From: Streptomyces spororaveus
Lineage (GTDB): Bacteria > Actinomycetota > Actinomycetes > Streptomycetales > Streptomycetaceae
Direction of reading: 5' to 3'
NCBI RefSeq assembly: GCF_016755875.1
Contig: NZ_BNED01000005.1
Span: 3,982,001 to 4,046,000, forward strand
DNA length: 64,000 nt
Part shown: positions 20,172-29,446 of the stretch, one piece after another
Layout: each line of letters opens with the position of its first letter
Numbering within the stretch: position 1 is the first letter of the stretch
Made by a program: the position numbers and the translations under genes
The notes under the pieces: model-generated
The model's input: the letters and a program-made list of their open reading frames with translations, nothing else
The model's database searches: none
What the model was told of the DNA's origin: nothing

Positions 20172-20873
20172 TCAGCGCTTGGCGTGGCGGCCGCGCGCGC
20201 CCGGGGCCTGCGGGGCGGAGCCGTCGGCCACGGCCTCGGCCGCCTCGGCGGCCGCCTTGCCCTCCTTGCGGGCCTTCAGCACCTCGAAGATCACCGGGAT
20301 GACCGAGATCAGGACGATGCCCACCAGGATCGGCTCGACGTTCGTCTTGATGAACTCGATCTGCCCGAGCCAGTAGCCGGCGAGCGTCACGCCCGCACCC
20401 CAGCCGATGCCGCCGATGACGTTGTAGGTCAGGAAGGTGCGGTACTTCATCGTGCCGGCGCCCGCGACCATCGGGGCGAAGGTGCGGATGATCGGCACGA
20501 AGCGGGCCAGCACGATGGCCTTCGGGCCGTGCTTGTCCATGAATTCGTGCGCCTTGTCCAGGTTCTCCCGCTTGAAGAGCTTGGACTTCGGCCGGTTGAA
20601 GAGCTTCGGCCCGAAGAACTTGCCGATCATGTACCCGACCTGGTCACCGATGATCGCGGCGGCCACGATCAGGGTGCAGACCAGCCACAGCGGCTGCTTG
20701 ATGTACTGCCCGTCCGCGACCAGCAGACCCGCCGTGAACAGCAGGGAGTCGCCGGGAAGGAAGGCGAAGAGCCCCGATTCGGCGAAGACGATGACCAGGA
20801 TGCCGATCAGACCGAAGTGCGAGATCAGGTAGTCCGGGGACAGCCACTCTGGGCCGAGCGCAAGCGTATACAC
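20172..20873 (-). CDS. DedA family membrane protein
   Basis: This 233-residue integral membrane protein of the DedA/SNARE-associated (VTT) family is implicated in lipid-carrier flipping and membrane homeostasis. Conserved features are FAESGLFAFLPGDSLLF near the N-terminus, the ARFVPIIRTFAPMVAGAG motif with key Arg residues, and YNVIGGIGWGAGV. GTG 20873 is chosen (homology starts at YTLALGPEWLSPDYL; AGGAG upstream); a TTG at 20927 would add 18 unconserved residues. The C-terminus is an Ala/Lys-rich cytosolic tail. Confidence 0.9.
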   Translation of the reverse strand: MYTLALGPEWLSPDYLISHFGLIGILVIVFAESGLFAFLPGDSLLFTAGLLVADGQYIKQPLWLVCTLIVAAAIIGDQVGYMIGKFFGPKLFNRPKSKLFKRENLDKAHEFMDKHGPKAIVLARFVPIIRTFAPMVAGAGTMKYRTFLTYNVIGGIGWGAGVTLAGYWLGQIEFIKTNVEPILVGIVLISVIPVIFEVLKARKEGKAAAEAAEAVADGSAPQAPGARGRHAKR

Positions 20874-20993
20874 GGGTTCCGGGCTCTCCTGGAATCGGGG
20901 GGCGTACAGCGGAGGGGGCGGTTTCAATTATCAACGCACGCGACCCCCGCCCGGTTCCAGGGACCGGAGGGGGTCGCGCGGGTGATCATCCGG

Positions 20994-21752
20994 TTACGCC
21001 TTGCGCACCGCGTTCGCCAGGATCGCGTCCCGGACGTAGAAGGCGAGGCCCGGCCGGACGGCCTCGTAGTACTCCGTGAACCGCTCGTCCGCGACGTACA
21101 TCTCGCCGAGGCAGGTGTGGATCTCGTACGTGCAGAAGTAGTAGCTGCCGTTGATCCAGCCGCGGTGCTCCTCGGCGAGGTCCATGGCCTCCTCGGACTC
21201 CGCGGGCGCGCCGGAGGCCAGCAGGTCCGCGAACCGCCGGTTGATGCCCTCGGCCTGCGCCTGCACCCGCTGCCAGTCCTCCTTCGTGTACGAGGCGGTC
21301 CGGCGCGCCGACTCCTTGTACGCGTCCGTTCCGCCCCAGCGGCGCTCCGCCTCCTCGGCGTGCTCGTCGGGATCGAAGTCCCCGAAGACCTCGAACTTCT
21401 CCTCGGGCGCGAGGTTGATGCCCATCTTCTTCGCCTCCATGGCGTGCTCGACGGCCTTGGCCATCTGCTGGAGCCGGTCGATCCGGTCGGTCAGCAGGGC
21501 ATGCTGCCGGCGCAGATGCTCCCGCGGATCCGTCGCCGGGTCGTCCAGCAGGACCGCGACCTCGTCGAGGGGGAAGCCGAGCTCCCGGTAGAACAGGATC
21601 CGCTGCAGCCGGTCCAGGTCGGCGTCGTCGTACCGCCGGTGTCCCGCGCTGCTGCGGCCGCTCGGGGAGAGCAGCCCGATCTCGTCGTAGTGGTGCAGGG
21701 TGCGCACCGTGACTCCGGCGAAACCGGCGACCTGGCCCACGGAGTGGCTCAT
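20994..21752 (-). CDS. TipA-like MerR regulator with antibiotic-binding domain
   Basis: This 252-residue protein has an N-terminal MerR winged helix (HSVGQVAGFAGVTVRTLHHYDEIGLL) and a coiled-coil dimerisation helix (about 75-115). A C-terminal TipAS-type domain (about 125-250) follows; in TipAL of S. lividans this domain covalently captures thiopeptides. A Cys pair (YFCTYEIHTCLGEMY) lies in the C-terminal domain, in the region where TipAS has its reactive Cys. ATG 21752 is preceded by GGCGGAAGAG. A perfect palindrome lies 41 bp upstream and is probably its own operator, implying autoregulation. Confidence 0.9.
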   Translation of the reverse strand: MSHSVGQVAGFAGVTVRTLHHYDEIGLLSPSGRSSAGHRRYDDADLDRLQRILFYRELGFPLDEVAVLLDDPATDPREHLRRQHALLTDRIDRLQQMAKAVEHAMEAKKMGINLAPEEKFEVFGDFDPDEHAEEAERRWGGTDAYKESARRTASYTKEDWQRVQAQAEGINRRFADLLASGAPAESEEAMDLAEEHRGWINGSYYFCTYEIHTCLGEMYVADERFTEYYEAVRPGLAFYVRDAILANAVRKA

Positions 21753-21792
21753 CTCTTCCGCCCTCTGGTTGGGTACGCCCTTCACTGTGGTC

Positions 21793-21809
21793 CCTCACGC
21801 GGCGTGAGG
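21793..21809 (-). promoter_or_regulatory. MerR/TipA-type palindromic operator-promoter
   Basis: CCTCACGC-G-GCGTGAGG is a perfect 8+1+8 palindrome. On the minus strand it sits between TTGCAC and CACAGT with a 19-base spacer, the long spacer typical of MerR-activated promoters. It resembles my recollection of the tipA promoter repeat. Confidence 0.75.
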
Positions 21810-21828
21810 TGCAAGTCCGCTTCGGCGG

Positions 21829-22611
21829 CTACCTGCTCAGGCCCCGGAACCTGGCCACCGCCAGGGGGAAGAAGACCGCCAGCAGCAGGACCGGCCAGCC
21901 GACGGCGAGCAGCGCCGCGTGGTCACCGGCCCACGAGGTCCCGGCCGCGGCGGGATTGCCGAACAGGTCGCGGACCGCGGTCGCCGTCGCCGACATCGGG
22001 TTCCATTCCACCACCGTCCCCAGCCAGCCCGGCATCGCCTCCGGGGTGGCGAAGGCGTTGGAGAGGAAGCCCACCGGCCACACCAGGATCTGCACCGCCT
22101 GCACCATCTCCGGACGGCCCGCGAGCATGCCCAGGAAGATGCCGATCCACAGCATCGCGAAGCGCAGCAGCAGGAGCAGTGCGAAGGCGGACAGGGCGGC
22201 CGCCGGCGAGCCGTGCCAGCGCCAGCCCAGCAGCAGGCCGACGCCCGCGAGGACGGCGAGGCCCACCGCCGACTGGAGCATGTCCGCCGCGCTGCGGCCG
22301 ACGAGGACCGCCGCCGAGGACATCGGCATGGCGCGGAACCGGTCGACGACCCCCTTGCCCAGGTCCTGGGTGACGGCGGTCATCGTCGCCTCCAGTCCGA
22401 AGGCCATGGTCAGCGCGAACATCCCGGGCACCAGGAACTCCACGTACTCGCCGTCGATCCCGCGCCCGCCGCCGATCAGGAAGCCGAACATCAGCAGCAG
22501 CATGACCGGGAAGACCAGTCCGACGACCATCTGGACCGGCCGGCGCGCCCAGTGCGCGAGCTCGCGCCGGGTCATCGTCCAGGAGTCCGCGACCACCCAT
22601 GCCGCGCTCAT
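21829..22611 (-). CDS. ABC-2 type exporter permease
   Basis: This 260-residue membrane protein has six hydrophobic segments and the ABC-2 signature region ([34 protein letters not shown]) of DrrB/daunorubicin-type exporters. ATG 22611 overlaps the ATPase stop by four bases (ATGA), so the two subunits are translationally coupled. Likely substrates are lipophilic compounds or drugs; none can be named. It is the last gene of a PadR-ATPase-permease run, and the TipA-like gene follows with its own promoter. Confidence 0.87.
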   Translation of the reverse strand: MSAAWVVADSWTMTRRELAHWARRPVQMVVGLVFPVMLLLMFGFLIGGGRGIDGEYVEFLVPGMFALTMAFGLEATMTAVTQDLGKGVVDRFRAMPMSSAAVLVGRSAADMLQSAVGLAVLAGVGLLLGWRWHGSPAAALSAFALLLLLRFAMLWIGIFLGMLAGRPEMVQAVQILVWPVGFLSNAFATPEAMPGWLGTVVEWNPMSATATAVRDLFGNPAAAGTSWAGDHAALLAVGWPVLLLAVFFPLAVARFRGLSR

Positions 22612-23543
22612 GCGGCCACCTCCGTGGCGTCCTTGCGGTCGGTCAGGTGCAGGAAGACCTCGTCGAGGGTGGGGCGGCGGACCGCGAGGTCCAGCGCCTC
22701 GATGTCCGCGCCCTCCAGCGCGCGCAGGGTCAGGGACAGGCCCGCCATCCGGTCCGCGACCGGAAAGCTCAGGGTCAGGGTGTCCGGGTCCACGGCCGGG
22801 TCCGGCAGCAGCGCCGCCGCCTGCCCGAGCCGCGCCGCGTCCCGCAGGACGACGACGATACGGTCCGCCCCGACGCGGGCCTTCAGCTCGTCGGCCGTAC
22901 CCTCGGCCGCCACCCGGCCCGCGTCGATCAGGGTGATGCGGTCCGCCAGCTGGTCGGCCTCCTCCAGGTACTGCGTGGTCAGCAGGACGGTGGTGCCGCC
23001 GCCGACGAGGGAGCGGACCGCGCTCCACACCTCGGTGCGGCCGCGCGGGTCGAGTCCGGTGGTCGGCTCGTCGAGGAAGAGCACCTCCGGCTCGGTGATC
23101 AGGGACGCCGCCAGGTCGAGCCGGCGCCGCATGCCGCCGCTGTACTGCTTCACCGGCTTGCGGCCGGTGTCCGCGAGGCCGAAGCGGTCCAGCAGCGCGT
23201 CGGCCCGCAGTCCGGCCCGGCGTGCGCCCAGGTGGTGGAGGCGGCCGAACATCTCCAGGTTCTGCCGGCCGGACAGGTCCTCGTCGAGCGCCGCGTGCTG
23301 GCCGAGCAGCCCGATCCGGGCGCGGACGGCCGGCGCCTCGGTCCGTACGTCGTGACCCGCGACCCGGACCACGCCCTCGTCGTGCCGCAGCAGGGTGCTC
23401 ATGACGCGCACCGCCGTGGTCTTTCCGGCTCCGTTGGGGCCGAGGACGGCGTGCACCGTCCCGGGCTTCACCTCCAGGTCGAGTCCCGCCAGCGCGGGCT
23501 TGTCGCCGTACCGCTTGCGGACACCTTCGACGAAGATCGCCAA
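22608..23543 (-). CDS. ABC exporter ATP-binding protein (DrrA-like)
   Basis: This 311-residue protein has Walker [10 protein letters not shown], signature [10 protein letters not shown], Walker [14 protein letters not shown] and the DrrA-type C-terminal region ending [16 protein letters not shown] 23543 ([13 protein letters not shown]) is preferred, with GAGGGAG upstream; another TTG at 23564 is in frame but overlaps the putative PadR operator. It pairs with the adjacent permease, and expression is probably repressed by the PadR protein encoded upstream. Confidence 0.88.
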   Translation of the reverse strand: MAIFVEGVRKRYGDKPALAGLDLEVKPGTVHAVLGPNGAGKTTAVRVMSTLLRHDEGVVRVAGHDVRTEAPAVRARIGLLGQHAALDEDLSGRQNLEMFGRLHHLGARRAGLRADALLDRFGLADTGRKPVKQYSGGMRRRLDLAASLITEPEVLFLDEPTTGLDPRGRTEVWSAVRSLVGGGTTVLLTTQYLEEADQLADRITLIDAGRVAAEGTADELKARVGADRIVVVLRDAARLGQAAALLPDPAVDPDTLTLSFPVADRMAGLSLTLRALEGADIEALDLAVRRPTLDEVFLHLTDRKDATEVAA

Positions 23544-23557
23544 AACCGCTCCCTCAT

Positions 23558-23622
23558 TAGTCAAATTTGAGTAGCTGGGCGCTCAAGGTAATGCCCGCCT
23601 TCCGGCTAGTCAAACTTGATTA
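23558..23622. promoter_or_regulatory. Two PadR-type operator-like sites, TAGTCAAAyTTGAkTA
   Basis: TAGTCAAATTTGAGTA (23558-23573) and TAGTCAAACTTGATTA (23607-23622) share 14 of 16 bases and contain the dyad TCAA-nn-TTGA. Centres are 49 bp apart. They bracket the short space between the PadR stop codon (which overlaps the second site) and the ABC ATPase start, and are AT-rich against the local sequence. Confidence 0.65.
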
Positions 23623-24249
23623 CGCATCCTGCTGCGCGGCGTAGGGATTCTCCTGGCCGTCCGCGAGGACGCCCACGAACGGTTCGCCGCCCTCACCGGC
23701 GAAGGAGTACGCGCCCCCTTCGATCCGGGCGACCAGACCCCGCGTCCACTCCGCCTCGGCATCCGCGGAGTGGACCCACATGTGCATGATCTCGCCGATG
23801 TGGCCCAGCGCCTCCGGGCCGCCCTCCGGCGTGTAGTAGTCCGTGACCGACGACCGCCAGAGGGCCAGCTTCGCCATCCGCTCCCGGAGCAGCGCGAGCA
23901 CCTCCGCCCGCGGCAGATCGACCATGAAGCCGATCGCCGCGGACAGCACGTCCGTCTTCTGGTCGTACGCCGCGAGGGCCTCGCGCAGCAGCCGGAAGTA
24001 CTCCTCGCGGCCCGCGTCCGTCACCTCGTACTCGGTGCGCGGAGGCCCGCCCGCGGCGCTCGGCGCCACCTCGTGCGCGTGCAGGACTCCCTGCTTCGCC
24101 ATCTGCTTGAGCGCGTGGTAGATCGATCCGGGCTTGGTGTTCGACCACTCGTGGGCGCCCCAGTACTCCAGGTCGTTGCGGACCTGGTACCCGTGGGCCC
24201 GCCCGTGCTGGCGGACCGCACCGAGGACAAGAAGCCGGATCGCTGACAT
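23620..24249 (-). CDS. PadR family transcriptional regulator
   Basis: This 209-residue protein has an N-terminal PadR winged helix (SAIRLLVLGAVRQHGRAHGY ... SIYHALKQMAKQGVL) and a Vir_C-like alpha-helical C-terminal half for dimerisation. Members usually repress adjacent exporter genes and release DNA on binding small molecules. The downstream DrrAB-type exporter and the paired dyads after its stop codon fit that model. The start is ATG 24249. Confidence 0.9.
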   Translation of the reverse strand: MSAIRLLVLGAVRQHGRAHGYQVRNDLEYWGAHEWSNTKPGSIYHALKQMAKQGVLHAHEVAPSAAGGPPRTEYEVTDAGREEYFRLLREALAAYDQKTDVLSAAIGFMVDLPRAEVLALLRERMAKLALWRSSVTDYYTPEGGPEALGHIGEIMHMWVHSADAEAEWTRGLVARIEGGAYSFAGEGGEPFVGVLADGQENPYAAQQDA

Positions 24250-24273
24250 GGGGCCAGGCTAAGCCCCCACCGT

Positions 24274-24786
24274 CTAGCCCATCGCCTTGGTGCCGTCGAG
24301 GGATTCGCGGACGATGTCCGCGTGGCCCGCGTGCCGGGCGAACTCCTCCACCAGGTGCAGGAGCATCCAGCGCATCGAGACCTTGGCGTCCTTGGGGAAC
24401 CAGGGCGCCGGCGGCAGCGGGAAGGTGTCGTCCAGACTCGGGACGGCGGCGATGAAGGCGGCCGTCTGCTGCGCGACCTCGTCCCAGAAGGCGAGGACCG
24501 ACGGGATGGACTCGCCGTCGACCAGGCGGAAGCCCTCGCCCCAGGTCTCCTGGCTGCGCTGCCGCTCGTTGGGCGTCTGCTGGGCGAGGCGCAGCCAGTT
24601 CAGCTCGACCTCGGCCACGTGCTTGAGCAGCCCGGACAGGCTGAGCTCGCTGGCGCTCGGGCGGCTCGCGGCCTGCTCCTCGCCGAGACCGAGGAGCGAT
24701 TCGCGGATCGCCGTGCGCTGGGCTTCGACGAAAGCGAGGAGAGTGCCGCGCTCGTCGCCGAGGACTTCGGTGGAAATCTGAGCCAT
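24274..24786 (-). CDS. DinB/DUF664 family protein
   Basis: This 170-residue four-helix-bundle protein is typical of the DinB superfamily. The metal-site histidines are probably in LLKHVAEVELNW (about residue 55), LLHLVEEFARHAGHADI near the C-terminus, and the HAGHAD motif. Members include mycothiol- or bacillithiol-dependent transferases and proteins of unknown role. The gene is separated by 24 bp from padR on the same strand. The start is ATG 24786. Confidence 0.85.
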   Translation of the reverse strand: MAQISTEVLGDERGTLLAFVEAQRTAIRESLLGLGEEQAASRPSASELSLSGLLKHVAEVELNWLRLAQQTPNERQRSQETWGEGFRLVDGESIPSVLAFWDEVAQQTAAFIAAVPSLDDTFPLPPAPWFPKDAKVSMRWMLLHLVEEFARHAGHADIVRESLDGTKAMG

Positions 24787-24889
24787 GACCGACCGCCTTA
24801 TGCGTGAGGTGCCGTGCCGGGGGGCTTCTTCCCCCCGACACGACCCACGCTACGGAGCATCGAGGTCAGACTCTGTCCTCATTGGCCGT

Positions 24890-26977
24890 TCAGTTGCCTT
24901 CGATTTCGCCGTCGGGGTGGATCGCCGGCAGCGCGGTGGCGGGCTTGGGGAGCAGGGCCTTGGAGAGGTCCTGCCTGCCCGTCGGGTCGAGCCCGTACAT
25001 CGCCTCGTAGATGCTGCGGACCGCAGGGCCGGACGCGCCCGAGCCGGTGCCGCCCTGGGAGATCGTCATGACGATCGCGTAGTCCTCGGTGTACGAGGCG
25101 AACCAGGAGGTGGTCTGCTTGCCCTGGACCTCGGCCGTGCCCGTCTTGGCGTGCATCGGGATCTGCTTCTGCGGCCAGCCGCCGAAGCGCCAGGCGGCGC
25201 TGCCGTTGGTGGCCACGCCGGCGAGGGCCTCGTCGATGTCGTCGCGGGTCTTCGCGTCCATCGGCAGCCTGCCCTGCTCCTTGGGCGCGATCTCCTGGAC
25301 CGACTTCCCGTCGGCGCTGACGATCGCCTTGCCGATGCTGGGCTGGTGGAGCGTGCCGCCGTTGGCGATGGCCGAGTAGACGGAGGCCATCTGGATCGGG
25401 GTGACGAGCGTGTCGCCCTGTCCGATCGAGTAGTTGATGGCGTCACCCTCACGCATCTGGTTGCCCTGGCGGCAGTTCTCGTAGGCGATCTTCTCGGCGA
25501 AGGAGCCGTTCTTCTTGCCGTCACGGCACCATGCGTCCTTGTTCGCCTCGAAGAAGTCCTGCTTCCACTTCCGGTCGGGGACCCGGCCGGGGACCTCGTT
25601 CGGCAGGTCGATGCCCGTGCGCTTGCCGAGCCCGAACTCGTGGGCGGTCTTGAGGAACCAGTCGTTCGGGTCCTTCTTCGGCTTGATGCCGCCGTCCTTC
25701 TTCCACTCCCGGTCCGCGAGGGCGTAGTAGACGGTGTCGCAGGAGACCTCCAGCGCCCGGCCGATGGTGATGTCGCCGTGGCCCTGCGACTCGAAGTTGG
25801 TGAAGGTCTGGCTGCCGACCGAGTACGAGCTGGGGCAGGGGTAGCGGTCGTTGAACGGGTACCCGGCGTTGACCGCGGCCGTCGAGGTGACCACCTTGAA
25901 GATGGAGCCCGGTGCGGCCTGGCCCTGGATGGCCCGGTTCAGCAGCGGGTAGTTCGACTTCTTGTCGGTGAGACCGGCGTAGTCCTTGGCGGAGATGCCG
26001 CCCACCCAGGCGTTGGGGTCGTAGGTCGGGTTCGAGGCCATCGCCACGACCCGGCCGGTCTTGGTCTCCATCACCACGACGGCGCCCGAGTCGGCCTCGT
26101 AGTTGCGGCCGGTGTTCTTGTCGGGGACCTTGCGGGCCTCGATCATCGCGTTGTTCAGCTCGCGCTCGGCGACCGCCTGCACACGGGAGTCGATCGAGGT
26201 CACGATGTTCGAGCCGGGCTTCGCCGGGTCGGTCTCGCCCTGGCCGATGACCCGGCCGAGGTTGTCCACCTCGTAGCGGGTGATGCCGGCCTTGCCGCGC
26301 AGCTCCTTGTCGTACGTGCGCTCCAGGCCGGAGCGGCCGACCTGGTCGGACCGCAGGTACGGCGAGTCCGACTTCTTCGCCTTGGCGATCTCCTCGTCGG
26401 TGACCGGCGAGAGGTAGCCCAGCACCTGGGAGGTGTTGGCCTCGTCCGGGGCCGCGTACCGGCGCAGGGCGGTCGCCTCGGCCGTGATGCCCGGGAAGTC
26501 CTCGGGGTGCTCGCGGATCTGCAGGGCCTGCTCGGTGGTGGCCTCGTTGCTGACCGGGATCGGCTGGTAGGGGGAACCGTTCCAACAGGGCTGCTTGGTC
26601 TTGGCGTCGCAGAGCCGGACCTTGTCGATGACCTCCTGGGGGTCCGTGCCCAGCACCTCGGCGAGCCGGGTCAGCACCGACCTGCCCTTGTCCTTCATGG
26701 TGAGCAGTTCGGTACGGCTGGCGGAGACCACCAGGTGGGTCGCGTTGTCGGCGAGCGGAACCCCGCGCGAGTCCAGGATCGAGCCGCGCACGGCGGGCTG
26801 GACCACCTGCTGGACGTGGTTGTTCTTCGCCTCGTCCGTGTACTCCGAGCCATTGCGTATCTGGAGGTACCACAGGCGTCCGCCGAGCGTGAGCAACAGC
26901 GAGAAGACCACGATCTGGATGACGACGAGCCGGTTCTGGACCCGAGGGGTCCGGCCGGTCTCCGGTATGTTGCTCAA
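24890..26977 (-). CDS. mrdA: Penicillin-binding protein 2 (class B transpeptidase)
   Basis: This 695-residue bitopic protein has one transmembrane segment (about 17-38), a PBP dimerisation domain, then the transpeptidase domain. Active-site motifs are SIFK (358-361), SCD (412-414) and KTG (611-613); S-x-D at the second motif is normal for the PBP2 subfamily. It crosslinks peptidoglycan, probably with a SEDS glycosyltransferase encoded elsewhere; no mreC, mreD or rodA is adjacent. The start is TTG 26977 with GGGGGAG six bases upstream. Confidence 0.93.
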   Translation of the reverse strand: MSNIPETGRTPRVQNRLVVIQIVVFSLLLTLGGRLWYLQIRNGSEYTDEAKNNHVQQVVQPAVRGSILDSRGVPLADNATHLVVSASRTELLTMKDKGRSVLTRLAEVLGTDPQEVIDKVRLCDAKTKQPCWNGSPYQPIPVSNEATTEQALQIREHPEDFPGITAEATALRRYAAPDEANTSQVLGYLSPVTDEEIAKAKKSDSPYLRSDQVGRSGLERTYDKELRGKAGITRYEVDNLGRVIGQGETDPAKPGSNIVTSIDSRVQAVAERELNNAMIEARKVPDKNTGRNYEADSGAVVVMETKTGRVVAMASNPTYDPNAWVGGISAKDYAGLTDKKSNYPLLNRAIQGQAAPGSIFKVVTSTAAVNAGYPFNDRYPCPSSYSVGSQTFTNFESQGHGDITIGRALEVSCDTVYYALADREWKKDGGIKPKKDPNDWFLKTAHEFGLGKRTGIDLPNEVPGRVPDRKWKQDFFEANKDAWCRDGKKNGSFAEKIAYENCRQGNQMREGDAINYSIGQGDTLVTPIQMASVYSAIANGGTLHQPSIGKAIVSADGKSVQEIAPKEQGRLPMDAKTRDDIDEALAGVATNGSAAWRFGGWPQKQIPMHAKTGTAEVQGKQTTSWFASYTEDYAIVMTISQGGTGSGASGPAVRSIYEAMYGLDPTGRQDLSKALLPKPATALPAIHPDGEIEGN

Positions 26978-27038
26978 CTCGTTCTCCCCCGGGCGGCTGC
27001 CTACGCCCGGCCGAGTCTAGGGGGACGAACTGTGTGAC

Positions 27039-28496
27039 CTAGAACGGGAACGTGGTCCGGCCGTGCTGGACGGAGATCCACTTCTGGGTGGTGAACGCCT
27101 CGATCGTCGCCTCGCCGTTCAGCCGGCCCAGGCCCGAGGCCTTCTCGCCGCCGAAGGCGGCCAGCGGCTCGTCCCCGATCGTGGAGTCGTTGACGTGGAT
27201 CATGCCCGTCTCGATCCGCTGGGCGAAGCGGACGCCCCGCTCCACGTCCCGGGTGTGCACGGCCCCGCTCAGCCCGTAGGGGGTCGCATTGGTCAGCCGT
27301 ACGGCCTCGTCCTCGCCGTCGAAGACCACCAGCAGGGCCACCGGGCCGAAGATCTCCTGGCTCAGCAGCGGGGAGTCCTCGGGAATCCCGGCGAGCACCG
27401 TGGGTTCGACCAGGTTGCCGCGCGTAGACCCGCGTACGAGCGCCTGCGCGCCGGATTCCACGGCCTGGTCCACGAGCGCGGTCAGGGCGTCGGCCTGGAA
27501 GGAGTTGATCAGGGGGCCGATGTGGGTGTCGGCCTCGTGCGGGTCGCCGGTCTTCAGGGCGCGCACGCGGGCGGTGAACTTCTCGGTGAACTCCTCGGCG
27601 ACGGAGGCGTCGACGAGGATCCGGTTGGCGGCCATGCAGACCTGGCCCTGGTAGACGAAGCGGCTGAAGACGGCCGCGTCCACCGCGTAGTCGAGGTCGG
27701 CGTCGTCGAGGACGACGAGCGCGCTGTTGCCGCTGAGCTCCAGGACCGTGCGCTTGAAGTGGCGGGCGGCGATCGCTCCGACGTGCCGGCCGACCCGGTC
27801 CGATCCCGCGAACGAGATGACCTTGGGGACGGGGTGGGTCAGGAGCGCGTCGCCTATCTCGGCGATGTCGGTGACGAGGACGTTCAGCAGGCCGGCCGGC
27901 AGCCCGGCGTCCTCGAAGATCCTGGCGATCAGACCGCCGCCGACGACCGGGGCGTTCTGGTTGGGCTTGATGACGACCGCGTTGCCCAGCGCCAGGGCCG
28001 GGGCGACCGACTTCAGCGTCACCAGGAAGGGGAAGTTGAAGGGGCTGATCACCGTGACGACGCCCACGGGGAGCCGCTGGACCCGGTTCTCCTTGCCCTC
28101 GACCGGCGAGGGCAGGATCCGCCCTTCGGGCCGGACGGCGAGCTGGAGGGACTCGCGGATGAACTCCATCGCGAGGTGGACCTCGTACTCGGCCTTGGGA
28201 CGCGTCCCTCCGAGCTCGTCGATCATCGCCTCGACGATCTCCTTCTCGCGCTCCTCGGTGATCCGCAGGGCGCGCTCAAGGACGGCGCGTCTGATGTAGG
28301 GGCTGGTGGCGGCCCACTCGCGCTGGGCGCGCTCGGCGCCGCGGTAGGCCTGGTCCACCTGCTCGACGGTGGCCACCGTGATGGCCGCGAGCTTCTCCCC
28401 GTTGAAGGGGTTGACGTCGATGATGTCCCACGAACCGGTACCGGCCAGCCATTCGCCGTCGATGTACTGGTGAGCCAGGTCGCTGAATATGGACAT
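27039..28496 (-). CDS. Aldehyde dehydrogenase family protein
   Basis: This 485-residue NAD(P)-dependent enzyme has general base Glu253 in VLELSGN and catalytic Cys287 in QGQVCMAANR. The cofactor segment is SPFNFPF, and VIKPNQNAPV contains the usual Lys. Organisation resembles benzaldehyde/vanillin-type dehydrogenases, but substrate is uncertain. ATG 28496 has AAGGGATGG upstream; an earlier in-frame start would add 21 unconserved residues. A 12-bp palindrome lies 42 bp upstream. Confidence 0.92.
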   Translation of the reverse strand: MSIFSDLAHQYIDGEWLAGTGSWDIIDVNPFNGEKLAAITVATVEQVDQAYRGAERAQREWAATSPYIRRAVLERALRITEEREKEIVEAMIDELGGTRPKAEYEVHLAMEFIRESLQLAVRPEGRILPSPVEGKENRVQRLPVGVVTVISPFNFPFLVTLKSVAPALALGNAVVIKPNQNAPVVGGGLIARIFEDAGLPAGLLNVLVTDIAEIGDALLTHPVPKVISFAGSDRVGRHVGAIAARHFKRTVLELSGNSALVVLDDADLDYAVDAAVFSRFVYQGQVCMAANRILVDASVAEEFTEKFTARVRALKTGDPHEADTHIGPLINSFQADALTALVDQAVESGAQALVRGSTRGNLVEPTVLAGIPEDSPLLSQEIFGPVALLVVFDGEDEAVRLTNATPYGLSGAVHTRDVERGVRFAQRIETGMIHVNDSTIGDEPLAAFGGEKASGLGRLNGEATIEAFTTQKWISVQHGRTTFPF

Positions 28497-28538
28497 GCCA
28501 TCCCTTACTGCGAGCGCGCACCCGTGCGCTGCACCGGA

Positions 28539-28550
28539 GACCGATCGGTC
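28539..28550. promoter_or_regulatory. Palindrome GACCGATCGGTC upstream of aldehyde dehydrogenase
   Basis: A perfect 12-bp palindrome lies 43 bp upstream of the aldehyde dehydrogenase start. It could be an operator for a TetR- or GntR-type regulator; none is adjacent. Confidence 0.4.
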
Positions 28551-28585
28551 ATCATGCACTGATCAGACGTCATACTACGTGCCAA

Positions 28586-29446
28586 TCAAGACAGTTGAAG
28601 CAGGCCGCGGAGAAGATCCCGCGTCCGTTCGGCATCGGGGCAGTCGGCCTGGAGCCGCTCCATCGCCCGCCCGTACTGCCCCACTTCCTCGCCCTTGTCC
28701 AGGTAGAGGGCACTGGTGAGCTGTTCCAGATAGACGATGTCCTGGAGGTCGGACTCGGGGAAGCGCAGCAGGGTGAAGGCTCCGCTCTCGCCCGCGTGGC
28801 CGCCGAAGGAGAAGGGCATCACCTGGAGCTGCACGTTGGGCCGCTGGGACACCTCGATGAGGTGCTCCAGCTGACCGCGCATGACCTCGCGGTCGCCGTA
28901 CGGGCGGCGCAGCGCGGCCTCGTCGAGGACGGCGTGGAAGATGGGGGCGTTCTCCGAGACGAGGACCTTCTGGCGCTCCAGGCGCAGGGCGACGCGGCGG
29001 TCGATCTCGGCGGCGGTGGCGCCGGGCATGCCGCGGCTGACGACGGCGTGGGCGTAGGCCTCGGTCTGCAGCAGTCCGTGGACGAACTGGACTTCGTAGA
29101 TCCGGATGAGCGAGGCGGCGCCCTCCAGGCCGATGTACGTCTGGAACCACCCCGGCAGCACGTCACCGTAACTGTGCCACCAGCCGGTCGCGTTGGCCTC
29201 CCGGACCAGTCCGAGCAGCGACTCGCGCTCCGTGCTGTCCGTGACTCCGTAGAGCGTGAGGAGGTCCTCGACGTCCCTGGCCTTGAAGCTCACCCTTCCC
29301 AACTCCAAGCGGCTGATCTTCGATTCGGATGCGCGGATCGAGTAGCCGGCCGCCTCACGGGTGATGCCGCGGGATTCTCGGAGTCGCCTGAGCTGGGAGC
29401 CCAGGAGGATGCGGCGCACCACAGAACCGCTTGCTTCTGCGGTCAC
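28586..29446 (-). CDS. XRE/DUF5753 regulator (WhiJ/Scr1-type)
   Basis: This 286-residue protein has an N-terminal helix-turn-helix (LGSQLRRLRESRGITREAAGY to about residue 70) and a C-terminal DUF5753 domain, the pattern of WhiJ-like regulators and Scr1 antitoxin-like proteins. Streptomyces encode many of these next to DUF397 proteins and RsbW-like ATP-binding proteins, exactly as here. GTG 29446 is preceded by GGAGGG with eight-base spacing; ATG 29464 is an alternative. It is divergent from the ATP-binding gene across about 360 bp. Confidence 0.9.
   Translation of the reverse strand: MTAEASGSVVRRILLGSQLRRLRESRGITREAAGYSIRASESKISRLELGRVSFKARDVEDLLTLYGVTDSTERESLLGLVREANATGWWHSYGDVLPGWFQTYIGLEGAASLIRIYEVQFVHGLLQTEAYAHAVVSRGMPGATAAEIDRRVALRLERQKVLVSENAPIFHAVLDEAALRRPYGDREVMRGQLEHLIEVSQRPNVQLQVMPFSFGGHAGESGAFTLLRFPESDLQDIVYLEQLTSALYLDKGEEVGQYGRAMERLQADCPDAERTRDLLRGLLQLS

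Noticed and set aside
25735..25745. SCD instead of SxN in PBP2 as a lost active-site residue
   Set aside because: S-x-D is normal at the second motif of the PBP2 subfamily, so this is not a defect.
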